From an uncultured Alphaproteobacteria bacterium (GTDB taxonomy: Bacteria; Pseudomonadota; Alphaproteobacteria; CAAHEQ01; UBA3637), in NCBI GenBank assembly GCA_947305835.1, contig CAMZEQ010000001.1, positions 1-30,569 of the forward strand: a DNA stretch of 30,569 nt. The letters run 5' to 3'. Of the stretch, positions 21,944-29,967 are shown piece after piece. Under the pieces are notes generated by a model that was not told the DNA's origin, searched no databases, and was given only the letters and a program-made list of their open reading frames with translations. Numbering within the stretch: the first letter of the stretch is position 1; each line of letters begins with the position of its first letter. The position numbers and the translations under genes are program-made.

Positions 21944-23245
21944 TTAATCATCTTTCTTATTTGATTTGATACGGACAAGCAAATCGTCCGTACGTTGATA
22001 GGCAATAGAATCTTTTGCCAGTTTTTTGATGATTTTTTCGGCTGTTTTTTGTGCTTCTTTGTTTTTCCCTATGGCATAATAATAATGGGCCATTGCATAT
22101 TGGGCCAGATCAGGTTTGTTCAGGCGATCATATGCTGTTGCCATTAAGCGCCAAGGCAGGCCGGTATCGCCTTCTTTCAATAAAGCGCGTTCCAAATGTG
22201 TCAAAGCGGTTGATACATCTTTTTTATCGCCTTTTTCCAATAAGGCTTGCGCCAAGGCAATTCGAATGAGCGGTGCCTCGATTAATGTCAAGGCTTTTTG
22301 ATAATTTTGAACGGCTTCATCAATTTGACCGGTTTCAAATTTAAATTGCCCTTTTAATTCGTACAGATAAGGATTATCGGGTTCTTGCACAATCAGAGCA
22401 TTGATTTTTTGAAAAGCGTCTGTCAGCTTATGTTGGCGATAATTAATGATAGCTTGAGCATACAGATCATTGATACCGGTTCCGTTATATTCTCGCAGAG
22501 CTTGTTTTTCATCCGTCATAAAGGCCACTAATTTGGCCCGCATGCGCTGAAAATCTTTTTCATCTTTCGGGGGTGGCGCGTTTTTCAGAAAGTGATTGAT
22601 GTTTTGTTTTCGATCCGTTGTCATGGGGTGCGTACGCCAATAAGTAATTTGATCTTCGGCAGCATTTAAACGTTCTTCCGCTCGGATTATATTCATTGTA
22701 TTTGTGAAACCTTGCAGGGAATAGCCTAATTTTTTGACAATATCTACCGCCACGCGGTCGGCAGAACTTTCTTCTGATTGACGGTAAGCCGTGAATGTGC
22801 CCATGGCAGAGCTTTGCGAACCGATCATGACCGCAATACCGGCGTCAGGCCGGCCGCTTGCAACCGCTAAAACACCCCCTAAAATAGTGGATATAAGGGC
22901 TGTTTTTTGTGCTTTTTTGTATTCGATCATACCCCGTGTGATATGCCCGCCGACGATGTGTCCCGTTTCGTGTGATAAAACAAAAACTAGATCATCAGCA
23001 TATCGGATATGTGTGATCAAGCCGGTATGGATAAAGATTGTTTGTCCGCCGGCAACAAAAGCGTTAATTGTCGGATCGTTGATTAAAACAACCTCGGCAT
23101 TTTCCGGCGGCAATCCGGCAGCCTTAAAAATCTGCTGCACATAGTTTGTCAGGATATTTTCTACCTCGGTATCACGGATCAAACTGAAAGCCTGTGCATG
23201 GCAGATAAAAAAACACAATGTCAAAAATAAAGCCAGCTTTTTCAT
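21944..23245 (-). CDS. M48-family metalloprotease with TPR repeats (BepA-like), exported
   Basis: BepA-type proteases are periplasmic and take part in quality control of outer-membrane protein assembly. The 433-residue form from ATG 23245 starts with a signal peptide (MKKLALFLTLCFFICHAQA). The zinc site HETGH is at residues 92-96, with the downstream ligand in EESSADRVAVD. The C-terminal half contains TPR-like helices (YLYELKGQFKFETGQIDEAV, then GDTGLPWRLMATAYDRLNK). The start is uncertain: ATG 23251 two codons upstream, or an open TTG frame to 23281, are possible, and none has a good ribosome site, suggesting coupling to the upstream gene. Confidence 0.92.
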   Translation of the reverse strand: MKKLALFLTLCFFICHAQAFSLIRDTEVENILTNYVQQIFKAAGLPPENAEVVLINDPTINAFVAGGQTIFIHTGLITHIRYADDLVFVLSHETGHIVGGHITRGMIEYKKAQKTALISTILGGVLAVASGRPDAGIAVMIGSQSSAMGTFTAYRQSEESSADRVAVDIVKKLGYSLQGFTNTMNIIRAEERLNAAEDQITYWRTHPMTTDRKQNINHFLKNAPPPKDEKDFQRMRAKLVAFMTDEKQALREYNGTGINDLYAQAIINYRQHKLTDAFQKINALIVQEPDNPYLYELKGQFKFETGQIDEAVQNYQKALTLIEAPLIRIALAQALLEKGDKKDVSTALTHLERALLKEGDTGLPWRLMATAYDRLNKPDLAQYAMAHYYYAIGKNKEAQKTAEKIIKKLAKDSIAYQRTDDLLVRIKSNKKDD

Positions 23246-23291
23246 ATACATAAAGATAAAATTTTTTTTTAAAAAGCGCAAGGAAATTATT

Positions 23292-23777
23292 TCAGCGTAT
23301 TTTTTGATTTTGTGGTAAAGGTGATTGTTTTTTCTGTGCGACAGATTGTGTTTTTTTTAACCATGCATTTCTTTTATGGCATTGAATCAAAAAATTTTTT
23401 TCCCAATAATATAATGGAGAATTTTTTGAAATAAAGCGATCAATTGTCTCTTGGTTCAAGGGAAAACCTTTATCCATTAAAACGGATCCGATATCCAATA
23501 AATGCAAATGATCCCTTTGTTCGCCGTTTACAAACTTATCTGTTAAACTTTTTTTGATAACACTTGTATTAAATAATTCTTGCTCTAACCAATATGAACT
23601 GTTTGCTAAAGTTACCGATAAAAAAGTAGCAAGAGGGGTTTTATCGTATGTAAAGTCAGGGTCTTTTATAATTCTGGACACCCGATTCAAACGTTCATTC
23701 CACGGTCCGCACGCATCTAACAATTGGATGACTGAATAATACTTTTTATTTATGTCTGTGGAAGAATTTTTTTTCAT
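23292..23777 (-). CDS. Hypothetical protein (161 aa)
   Basis: I do not recognise this protein. It is hydrophilic, without signal peptide or membrane segment, and mostly helical in appearance, with aromatic-rich stretches (SSYWLEQELF, SPLYYWEKNFLIQCHKRN) and a Lys/Gln-rich tail. Its ATG overlaps the ruvX stop in an ATGA arrangement, and the M48 protease gene begins about 45 bases after its end, so it is cotranscribed with both. The tight coupling supports a real gene. Its base composition is more AT-rich than its neighbours, as is common for lineage-specific genes. Confidence 0.8.
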   Translation of the reverse strand: MKKNSSTDINKKYYSVIQLLDACGPWNERLNRVSRIIKDPDFTYDKTPLATFLSVTLANSSYWLEQELFNTSVIKKSLTDKFVNGEQRDHLHLLDIGSVLMDKGFPLNQETIDRFISKNSPLYYWEKNFLIQCHKRNAWLKKTQSVAQKKQSPLPQNQKIR

Positions 23778-24190
23778 TTATTTTTATCCAAAAACATTTG
23801 TAAAATAATACGTGCACTTTCAGCATCCAAGATTTTTTTTCTTTTGTCAGGGCGCATAAAAAGGGTGTCGCGCAAAAAATTTTCAGCACGTTGCGAGGTC
23901 AACCTTTCATCCACCCAATAAACAGGTAAACCGAATTCATTTTCTAATTTTTCGGCAAAAGCGCGGGCTTTAATGCAAGTATCACCTTCTGTTCCATCGG
24001 GTTGTAAAGGGAGTCCCATGACAAAAGCGTCGACTTGTTTTGCCGGTACGATGTCCCTTAATTCGGATAGCTTGCAGATCGTTTTAAATGCCTGAGCGAC
24101 ATAATTGATATCATCCCCTATTGCCAAACCAATTCGCTTGGTTCCGTAATCAATGCCTAAAAAAGTTTTTTTTACTTGTAATTTGTTCAT
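23774..24190 (-). CDS. ruvX: Putative pre-16S rRNA nuclease / Holliday junction resolvase-like YqgF
   Basis: YqgF/RuvX has an RNase H-like fold and is implicated in maturing the 5' end of 16S rRNA. I choose ATG 24190 (MNKLQVKKTFLGIDYGTKRI), giving 138 residues, the family size. Motifs are FLGIDYGTKRIGLA (Asp14), VMGLPLQPDGTEG, VYWVDERLTS and the C-terminal KILDAESARIILQ with the last acidic residues. It is divergent from rpiB, with promoters overlapping in the 39-base gap, and is the first gene of a leftward three-gene operon. Confidence 0.94.
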   Translation of the reverse strand: MNKLQVKKTFLGIDYGTKRIGLAIGDDINYVAQAFKTICKLSELRDIVPAKQVDAFVMGLPLQPDGTEGDTCIKARAFAEKLENEFGLPVYWVDERLTSQRAENFLRDTLFMRPDKRKKILDAESARIILQMFLDKNK

Positions 24191-24204
24191 TTTTCGCCTA
24201 CAAT
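24176..24204 (+). promoter_or_regulatory. rpiB-nrdR-nusB promoter
   Basis: TTGTAA (24176-24181) and TACAAT (24199-24204) are separated by 17 bases. The -35 lies inside the start of ruvX. Transcription would begin near 24211, and AGGAAAG precedes the rpiB ATG. Confidence 0.55.
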
Positions 24205-24206
24205 AG

Positions 24207-24215
24207 ATTATATCA
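24207..24215 (-). promoter_or_regulatory. Extended -10 promoter of the ruvX operon
   Basis: On the minus strand TGATATAAT (24215-24207) is an extended -10 with a perfect TATAAT. It lies two bases from the opposing rpiB -10, so only one polymerase can occupy the site at a time. Confidence 0.55.
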
Positions 24216-24229
24216 ACAGGAAAGAAAAA

Positions 24230-24685
24230 ATGCAAGATAAAACAATTTATTTGGCGTCAGATCATGGGGGGATAGTTCTTAAAAACCATTTGTGTGAATG
24301 GTTATCCGGTTGCGGGTATCGTGTTGCGGATTTGGGAACGCATGTTCCGGATGTGTCGGTGGATTATCCCGATGAAGCCGAAAAGTTGGTGCAAAAAATA
24401 CAGACGGATCCTTCTGCGCGCGGAATATTAGTATGTACGACAGGGGTCGGCATGTCTATGGCGGCCAATCGTTATCCTTTTATTCGCGGGGCTTTAGTGT
24501 TTAATCGGGATATGGCAAAAATGTGCCGGGCACATAATGATGCCAATGTGTTGATTTTCGGGGCCAAGTATACGGATGAAAAATTGGCAGAAGAGTGCAC
24601 CAAGATTTTTTTAGATACATCTTTTGACGGTGGTCGTCACGAACGTCGTGTGAATAAATTAACCGATTTAGGAGAACGAAAATGA
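24230..24685 (+). CDS. rpiB: Ribose-5-phosphate isomerase B
   Basis: RpiB interconverts ribose 5-phosphate and ribulose 5-phosphate in the pentose phosphate pathway. The 151-residue protein has the family motifs YLASDHGG, VDYPDEAEKL, LVCTTGVGMSMAANR (catalytic Cys69) and CRAHNDANVLIFGAK (His102, Asn103). Length is normal. The stop overlaps the nrdR start by four bases (ATGA), so translation is coupled. It heads an rpiB-nrdR-nusB operon. Confidence 0.95.
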   Translation: MQDKTIYLASDHGGIVLKNHLCEWLSGCGYRVADLGTHVPDVSVDYPDEAEKLVQKIQTDPSARGILVCTTGVGMSMAANRYPFIRGALVFNRDMAKMCRAHNDANVLIFGAKYTDEKLAEECTKIFLDTSFDGGRHERRVNKLTDLGERK

Positions 24686-25146
24686 AATGTCCTTTTTGCG
24701 GCTTTGCCGATACGCAAGTAAAAGATTCGCGCCCCAATGAAGATAATACAATGATCCGTCGTCGTCGTGAATGTCCCAAATGCCATGCTCGTTTTACAAC
24801 AGCCGAAACCGTTCAATTGCGTGAATTGGTGGTTATTAAAAAGAATGGCGACAGGCGTCCGTTTGATCGCGATAAATTATTGCGTTCCATTGTTTTGGCT
24901 TTGCGTAAACGAGACGTGACCATTGAGCAGGTTGATCAGCTGGTGAATAATATCGTGCGTCATTTGGAACAATCCGGGGAATCAGAAATTCAATCAGCCG
25001 AAATTGGTCGCCATGTGATGCAAGCTTTATTAACATTGGATAAAGTGGCGTATATTCGCTATGCTTCCGTGTATAAAAACTTTACAAGTACCCATGATTT
25101 TGAAGATTTTGTGAAAAGCTTGACGGGGCGGCGTAAAAAGGTATAA
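24682..25146 (+). CDS. nrdR: Transcriptional repressor NrdR
   Basis: NrdR represses ribonucleotide reductase genes by binding NrdR boxes when loaded with ATP/dATP. The 154-residue protein has an N-terminal zinc ribbon with Cys3, Cys6, Cys31 and Cys34, the conserved VKDSRPNEDN and RRRRECPKC segments, and an ATP-cone domain beginning VIKKNGDRRPFDRDKL. The order before nusB is common in alphaproteobacteria. No NrdR box was noticed in this window. Confidence 0.97.
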   Translation: MKCPFCGFADTQVKDSRPNEDNTMIRRRRECPKCHARFTTAETVQLRELVVIKKNGDRRPFDRDKLLRSIVLALRKRDVTIEQVDQLVNNIVRHLEQSGESEIQSAEIGRHVMQALLTLDKVAYIRYASVYKNFTSTHDFEDFVKSLTGRRKKV

Positions 25147-25159
25147 AGAAAGGATTAAG

Positions 25160-25630
25160 ATGGTAAATTCAAAACAACCTTTAACAAATGCACGCTTGAT
25201 GGCGGTCCAGGCGGTTTATGCTCAGGCCCAATCGGGCGAATCTTGGGATAAAGTTATCAGTCGTTTTTTATTGGGTGAAGTGGGGGGCGAGTTAATTGAA
25301 GAAAAATCAGGAATAGAAAGATATGTTTCCCTGCCTGAGGCCGACCAAAGCCTTTTTGCACATTTGACACAATATGTTCGTGATAATAAAGAACAGTTGA
25401 ATGATATGGTGGAAGGGGCTTTTTCCGAAAAAATTCAACGTGATAAAGTGGATTTGACTTTGCGGTCAATTTTGTTGGTGGGAGTGGCCGAATTTTTTGT
25501 AAATAATCAATTGGATGCCCCGATTATTATTAATGAATATACGGATATTGCGCGCTCTTTTTATGAAGGGCCTCAGATCAAAATCGTGACTGCTGTTTTG
25601 GCTAAAATGGCAAAAATGTTAAAAGGTTGA
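25160..25630 (+). CDS. nusB: Transcription antitermination factor NusB
   Basis: NusB with NusE (S10) binds boxA RNA and supports rRNA antitermination. The 156-residue all-helical protein has LTNARLMAVQAVYAQAQSGE at the N-terminus, ERDKVDL-like IQRDKVDLTLRSILLVGVAEF in the middle and PIIINEYTDIARSFYE followed by FVNGVL-like IVTAVLAKMAKML at the end, as expected. GAAAGGA precedes the ATG. It ends the rpiB operon; no intrinsic terminator is evident before the bat promoter. Confidence 0.95.
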   Translation: MVNSKQPLTNARLMAVQAVYAQAQSGESWDKVISRFLLGEVGGELIEEKSGIERYVSLPEADQSLFAHLTQYVRDNKEQLNDMVEGAFSEKIQRDKVDLTLRSILLVGVAEFFVNNQLDAPIIINEYTDIARSFYEGPQIKIVTAVLAKMAKMLKG

Positions 25631-25656
25631 TCTGTATCTGTTTTTTCTAAATCGTA

Positions 25657-25685
25657 TTGCATTTTATGTAAAATCGGTTTATATT
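25657..25685 (+). promoter_or_regulatory. bat operon promoter, probable leaderless mRNA
   Basis: TTGCAT (25657-25662) and TATATT (25680-25685) are separated by 17 bases. The batA ATG at 25693 lies seven bases after the -10, at the expected transcription start. No Shine-Dalgarno sequence precedes it. Confidence 0.6.
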
Positions 25686-25692
25686 CTAGATC

Positions 25693-26673
25693 ATGTTATC
25701 ATTTATGTGGCCATGGGTTGCGATTGTTTTGCCGTTGGCGTGGGGAGCACGACGTTTGCTAGAGCCGGCTGATGCTGTTCACCCGATGACGGGTGCTATT
25801 CGTGTCCCTTTTTGGGATAGATTGGGCATCATCAAAACGGCCAAAGTTTCTGCCGAAACATCCAAATGGTCAGAATTGTTGAGTATTGCGGCGTGGGTTC
25901 TTTTGGTGGCGGCAGCTATGCGTCCTGTTTGGTGGGGAAAACCCATTTTGAATCAGCAATCTTCACATAATATCATGTTGGCGTTGGATGTATCAGGCTC
26001 CATGGAAGAGCAGGATTTCGATTTAAATCGCCATCCGGCCACAAGATTGCAAATTTTAAAGGCTGTTTCGGATGATTTTATTCGCTCTCGTTCGGGGGAT
26101 AATTTGGGTATTGTCATTTTTGGATCGGAAGCTTATACCTATGCGCCTTTATCGCCGGACATTAAAACTTTGCGTGAGTTGTTAGGGGAAATCGGTATCG
26201 GTATTGCCGGGACTCAGACGGCTGTCGGGGACGCATTAGCTTTGGCTGTTCAAGGTGTGGCCAGTGTCCCCACGGACAGTCAGATCGTGATTTTAATGTC
26301 AGACGGTGTTTCCAATGCGGGGCGCGTCAGCGTGGATGAAGCAATTAAATTGGCAACGGCTCAGGGAATCAAGGTTTATACGGTCGGGATAGGGTCTGAT
26401 GCTCAAATGATTCAGGATTTTTTTGGCATGGTTCAAATTAATTCTTCCCAAAGTCTGGATGAAAAGACTTTACAACACATTGCCCAAAAAACGGGCGGTA
26501 GTTATTTTAGGGCTAAATCAACACAAGAATTAGCGGATATTTATGCAACCATAAATCGATTGGAGCCGGTGGAACGCGATGCCGAATTTGTTCGTCCGCG
26601 GCAGGATTTATTTTTTATACCGCTGTTGATGGCGATGTTGTTATTGGCTTGGCTTAAAGGGAGACAAAAATGA
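25693..26673 (+). CDS. batA: BatA-like VWA-domain membrane protein
   Basis: BatA proteins belong to Bat (Bacteroides aerotolerance-type) operons linked to stress tolerance and envelope functions. The 326-residue protein has an N-terminal membrane segment (PWVAIVLPLAWG), a second around residues 65-80 and a third at the C-terminus (FIPLLMAMLLLAWL). Between the last two lies a von Willebrand A domain with intact MIDAS motif LDVSGSMEEQD (Asp99, Ser101, Ser103), the Thr of GTQTAVGDAL and LMSDGVSN. It thus can bind a metal ion and a partner. The stop overlaps the next start by four bases. Confidence 0.9.
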   Translation: MLSFMWPWVAIVLPLAWGARRLLEPADAVHPMTGAIRVPFWDRLGIIKTAKVSAETSKWSELLSIAAWVLLVAAAMRPVWWGKPILNQQSSHNIMLALDVSGSMEEQDFDLNRHPATRLQILKAVSDDFIRSRSGDNLGIVIFGSEAYTYAPLSPDIKTLRELLGEIGIGIAGTQTAVGDALALAVQGVASVPTDSQIVILMSDGVSNAGRVSVDEAIKLATAQGIKVYTVGIGSDAQMIQDFFGMVQINSSQSLDEKTLQHIAQKTGGSYFRAKSTQELADIYATINRLEPVERDAEFVRPRQDLFFIPLLMAMLLLAWLKGRQK

Positions 26674-28115
26674 TTTTCTTGCGTCCTTGGGGTTTTTTGA
26701 TGTTATTGATGCCTCTTTTGTGGTTGTGGTCCAAACGGCGTGTATCCGAGCAAAGTCCGTGGAAAAAATTTATGGATAAGGAATTATGGGAAGCCCTGAA
26801 GATCAAATCCGGACACAATAAATCAAGCAAAAGACGCAGCCGTTTATTTTTGTTATTGTGGTTAATGTGGACGCTGGCTTTATCAGGGCCGGCCTGGGAT
26901 AAGGTACCTATGCCCGCACGCGTCAGTCAGCCGAATACGATTTTAATGATGGACTTAAATCCTGTTATGTCAGCGGAGACATTGAAAAAAATGCAAATGC
27001 GCCTGTACGATGTGTTGGATTTATTGAAAGGACATCGGGTGGCGCTGGTTTTATACGGGTCTGATGAAGGGTATACCGCTATGCCGTTGACGCCGGACAG
27101 GGCTTTGGTGCAACAACTGATTCCTGATTTAACGCCTCGTGTTGTGCCGCAGCCGTCAACAAATCCTGTGGTTGGTCTCCACCATGCGGAAAAGTTGTTA
27201 AAACAGACAGAGCAATCCGGTCAGATTTTATTTTTTACGCCTGATACAGAGCAAAAATTTTCTGCTGATTATCCTTTTTATTTGGTGGGCCCTCAAACAA
27301 ACTTATCTGCTTTGGCGGAATCAATCAAAACATCAGAAGCGCTTGCGGTTGATTCGGATTATCAAGCCGAAACATGGAAAGATATGGGGATATGGTTGAT
27401 ATTGTTTTCTCTCCCGGTTATGTTACTGTGCTTTCGTAAAAATGTGCTCTTTTTGTTTTTGGCCTGTGTTGTTTTTGATGCTGAAGCGGGTTTTTTGACA
27501 CGTCCCGATCAGGACAGTTATCGTATGGAAAAGCAGGCGGCAGATGCCTACCGACAAGGGGATTATGCGTTGGCTTATGATTTGTTTCAAAGTGCCTATA
27601 ACAAAGGGAATGCTTTGGCCTATCAAGGACAAATCGAGCAAGCGATTAAGGCGTATGAACAGGCTTTGGCAGAAAACCCCGATGATGCGGATGCCAAATT
27701 TAATAAAGAGTATTTGGAAAAACAATTATCCCAACAACAAAATCAAGAACCAAAACAGGATAAACAACAGAACCGTGATAATCATCAAAAAGAATCTCAA
27801 GATCAGCAGAGCGAAGGGAATGATTCGGAAAATCAAGGGCAGCAGAATAAGGAAGATTCAGAACAAAATTCATCCGGCGAAAATCAAGTTCATGATGGCA
27901 ATGATGCGTTTTCACAAAAACAACAATCCGATTTTCAGAATGTTCAACCCACGCAGGATCAGACGGTTCAAGAATTGGAAAAAGCCTTATCCGAACAACC
28001 CGGGTATGAACCTTTTAATCAACAGGAACAACAAATTTTAAATCGATTAAACTTGGATCCGAGTCGGGTTTTGCGTTATCGATTAAACTTACAACATCAA
28101 AGGAACAGAAAATGA
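26670..28115 (+). CDS. BatB/BatC-type protein: degenerate VWA domain plus TPR and Gln-rich tail
   Basis: The 481-residue protein joins what are separate BatB and BatC proteins in Bacteroidetes. It has N-terminal membrane segments (residues ~5-20 and ~58-73) and a VWA domain (about 85-225). It continues with membrane segments around residue 240-270 and then a TPR unit (AYQGQIEQAIKAYEQALAEN, NPDDADAKFNKEYLE). A long low-complexity Gln/Asn/Lys/Glu region follows (about 350-450). The MIDAS position reads MDLNPVM (Asp95, Asn97, Val99) instead of DxSxS, so metal binding is probably lost. It overlaps batA and batD by four bases each. Partner scaffolding is a reasonable inference. Confidence 0.85.
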   Translation: MIFLRPWGFLMLLMPLLWLWSKRRVSEQSPWKKFMDKELWEALKIKSGHNKSSKRRSRLFLLLWLMWTLALSGPAWDKVPMPARVSQPNTILMMDLNPVMSAETLKKMQMRLYDVLDLLKGHRVALVLYGSDEGYTAMPLTPDRALVQQLIPDLTPRVVPQPSTNPVVGLHHAEKLLKQTEQSGQILFFTPDTEQKFSADYPFYLVGPQTNLSALAESIKTSEALAVDSDYQAETWKDMGIWLILFSLPVMLLCFRKNVLFLFLACVVFDAEAGFLTRPDQDSYRMEKQAADAYRQGDYALAYDLFQSAYNKGNALAYQGQIEQAIKAYEQALAENPDDADAKFNKEYLEKQLSQQQNQEPKQDKQQNRDNHQKESQDQQSEGNDSENQGQQNKEDSEQNSSGENQVHDGNDAFSQKQQSDFQNVQPTQDQTVQELEKALSEQPGYEPFNQQEQQILNRLNLDPSRVLRYRLNLQHQRNRK

Positions 28116-29521
28116 AAAAAGTTATTGCTTTTATGGGTGGGTTATTGTGCAGTTATGCCGTTGAGGCTGTTGAGGTTAAGTTATCTGCTTTTGAAGTGTT
28201 TCAAGGGGATAGTCTTTCATTGAGTATTACGGATTCTAAGCCTATCGGTCAGGTGGATTTGTCGCCTCTTTCCAAAGACTTTGTTTTTGGCGGTCAACAA
28301 CGCGGACAATCTTCACGCTTTATCAATGGTGTCGGCAGTACAACTTATGAATTAGGTGTGGTTTTATTCCCGACAAAAACGGGTGAAATTCAGATTCCAC
28401 CTTTAAAGGTGGGAAATGAAACCACAGAGCCGTTGATGTTGAAGGTTGTGGCGCCAGACGCTCAAAGTATCTCAAATGATTCGGTATCACCCTCTGTTCA
28501 ATTAAAGGCTCATGTCTCGAATGATATCCCTTATGTGGGGCAGGGTCTGTTCTATACGGTTCAATTAATTGATGATGCGGGGATTGTATCGGGTGAAGTG
28601 CTGCCCGGTCAAAACGATAAAATTCGTATCACACCCGTGGGGCAGGACAGTGAAAAGGTTTCTGTTCAAAACGGGCGAAAAGTTCGGGTGATTGAACGAA
28701 CTTATCTTTTGGTGCCGCAAGAATCCGGATCTTTCGAAATAACGCCGGCAGTTTTTAATGGGCAAATTGCCTATCAGTCTCCAAAGAAAAAAACATCTCG
28801 GCCTTTATTCGGTTTTTTAGACGGGGCCGATATTTTTCAAAATTTTATGGCGGCGACACGTCCTGTTCAAATTATCAGTAATCCCGTTGAAATACAGGTT
28901 AAGGGACAGCCGGCAAATTGGTCGGGCTGGTGGTTGCCCAGTACGGATGTTCAATTAAATGCAGCTTATCAGCAACCTGATGATTTGAAAACAGGGGATG
29001 TTGTTCAGGTTGAATTAACTTTAAGCGCGCTGGATGTTGATGCCAATAATATGCCGGTTGTCAAAATACCCTCCGGTCCGGATTTCAGAATTTATCCGGA
29101 ACCGGAAGAACGTATCACGCAAATGACACCGGATGGGCATATCAAGGGTGTCGTAAAAACAAAATTTTCATTGGTGCCCTTTAAGGTTGGTATGATGGAA
29201 ATACCCGCTATTCAAGTGCCGTGGTTTAATACTCGAACAAATCAAACGGAAATGGCGCAAATAGAGGCTTATCCGTTAAAAGTTGCTGCCGGCGAAGCGG
29301 CACAACCTGTTTTGGAACAGGCTCTTCCCGTACATGCAATTCCTGTGCCGCAAACTCAGCCAGCCTCGGATCATTTTTGGTCCGGTATTTTGTGGGGCTT
29401 GGGGATCGGGATGGTTATCTTTGGCGTTTTCGGAATTGTTTTATGGCGTTTGGTGCGCTCAAAAGAACGTAAAAAAATCGAAAAAAAGAAGCCAATTCCT
29501 GATTTTTATCCTTTCAAATGA
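28112..29521 (+). CDS. batD: BatD-like membrane-anchored protein
   Basis: BatD proteins are exported, with Ig-like beta domains and a C-terminal membrane anchor. The 469-residue protein starts with a signal peptide (MKKVIAFMGGLLCSYAVEA). It shows the typical opening VKLSAFEVFQGDSLSLSI, SSRFINGVGSTTYELGVVLF followed by PTKTGEIQIPPL, and later PYVGQGLFYTVQLIDD and TYLLVPQESGSFEI. A membrane segment (ILWGLGIGMVIFGVFGIVLW) precedes a Lys-rich cytoplasmic tail. The ATGA overlap with the upstream gene and shared family membership show a three-gene bat operon. MoxR and DUF58 genes, often next to bat, are not in this window. Confidence 0.9.
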   Translation: MKKVIAFMGGLLCSYAVEAVEVKLSAFEVFQGDSLSLSITDSKPIGQVDLSPLSKDFVFGGQQRGQSSRFINGVGSTTYELGVVLFPTKTGEIQIPPLKVGNETTEPLMLKVVAPDAQSISNDSVSPSVQLKAHVSNDIPYVGQGLFYTVQLIDDAGIVSGEVLPGQNDKIRITPVGQDSEKVSVQNGRKVRVIERTYLLVPQESGSFEITPAVFNGQIAYQSPKKKTSRPLFGFLDGADIFQNFMAATRPVQIISNPVEIQVKGQPANWSGWWLPSTDVQLNAAYQQPDDLKTGDVVQVELTLSALDVDANNMPVVKIPSGPDFRIYPEPEERITQMTPDGHIKGVVKTKFSLVPFKVGMMEIPAIQVPWFNTRTNQTEMAQIEAYPLKVAAGEAAQPVLEQALPVHAIPVPQTQPASDHFWSGILWGLGIGMVIFGVFGIVLWRLVRSKERKKIEKKKPIPDFYPFK

Positions 29522-29529
29522 AAAAAGAC

Positions 29530-29558
29530 TTGACTTTTAATTCAAAATAGTGTAAAAA
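29530..29558 (+). promoter_or_regulatory. Possible rpmB promoter
   Basis: TTGACT (29530-29535) and TAAAAA (29553-29558) are separated by 17 bases, in the 71-base gap before rpmB. The -10 matches only four of six positions. Confidence 0.4.
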
Positions 29559-29592
29559 TAATGCCAAATTTTTAAGAGAAAGGATTTGGATT

Positions 29593-29889
29593 ATGACAAA
29601 AAAATGTATGATTACCGAAAAGGGTGTTTTGGCCGGCAATAATAACAGCTATTCAAAACGTAAAACGCGCCGTCGTTTTATGCCTAATTTACAGACTGTG
29701 GCAATTTACAGTGAAGTTTTGGGATGTCCGGTGGATATACGTATCACATCCAACGGGTTGCGTACTATTGAAAAGAACGGCGGATTGGATTTGTATTTGT
29801 TGAATACGCCTGTTTCTAAATTATCGGCCGAATCCAAAAAATTGCGCGAACGTATCGCTGCGGCTAAAGCTGCTAAAGAATCTAAATAA
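29593..29889 (+). CDS. rpmB: 50S ribosomal protein L28
   Basis: L28 is a small late-assembling protein of the large subunit. The 98-residue form, with a Lys/Ala-rich C-terminal extension, is typical of alphaproteobacteria. Diagnostic segments are CMITEKGVLAGNNNSYSKRK, TRRRFMPNLQTV and the GLRTIEKNGGLD motif. It lacks paired zinc-binding cysteines at both sites (a single Cys at residue 5), so it appears to be the zinc-independent form. GAAAGGA precedes the ATG. An unknown gene follows after 78 bases, with only a weak hairpin (29901-29921) between them. Confidence 0.97.
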   Translation: MTKKCMITEKGVLAGNNNSYSKRKTRRRFMPNLQTVAIYSEVLGCPVDIRITSNGLRTIEKNGGLDLYLLNTPVSKLSAESKKLRERIAAAKAAKESK

Positions 29890-29967
29890 AAAAGAATTTT
29901 TTCAGAATTTTCGGGCCTGAATTTTTTGGGCGGTTGGGTTTTACTTTAGTTTTTTAAAGGGAAGAAA

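Noticed and set aside
27730..27990. CAA/CAG/AAC-rich stretch considered as a tandem repeat
   Set aside because: It has no fixed period or conserved unit; it only encodes a Gln/Asn-rich linker.
27544..28041. 165-residue Asn/Lys/Ile-rich frame inside the BatB/C gene
   Set aside because: It is a shifted reading of the Gln-rich low-complexity region, without a ribosome site.
29901..29927. Possible terminator after rpmB (TTCAG/CTGAA followed by six Ts)
   Set aside because: The stem is only five AT-rich pairs with an 11-base loop, too weak to call as a terminator.
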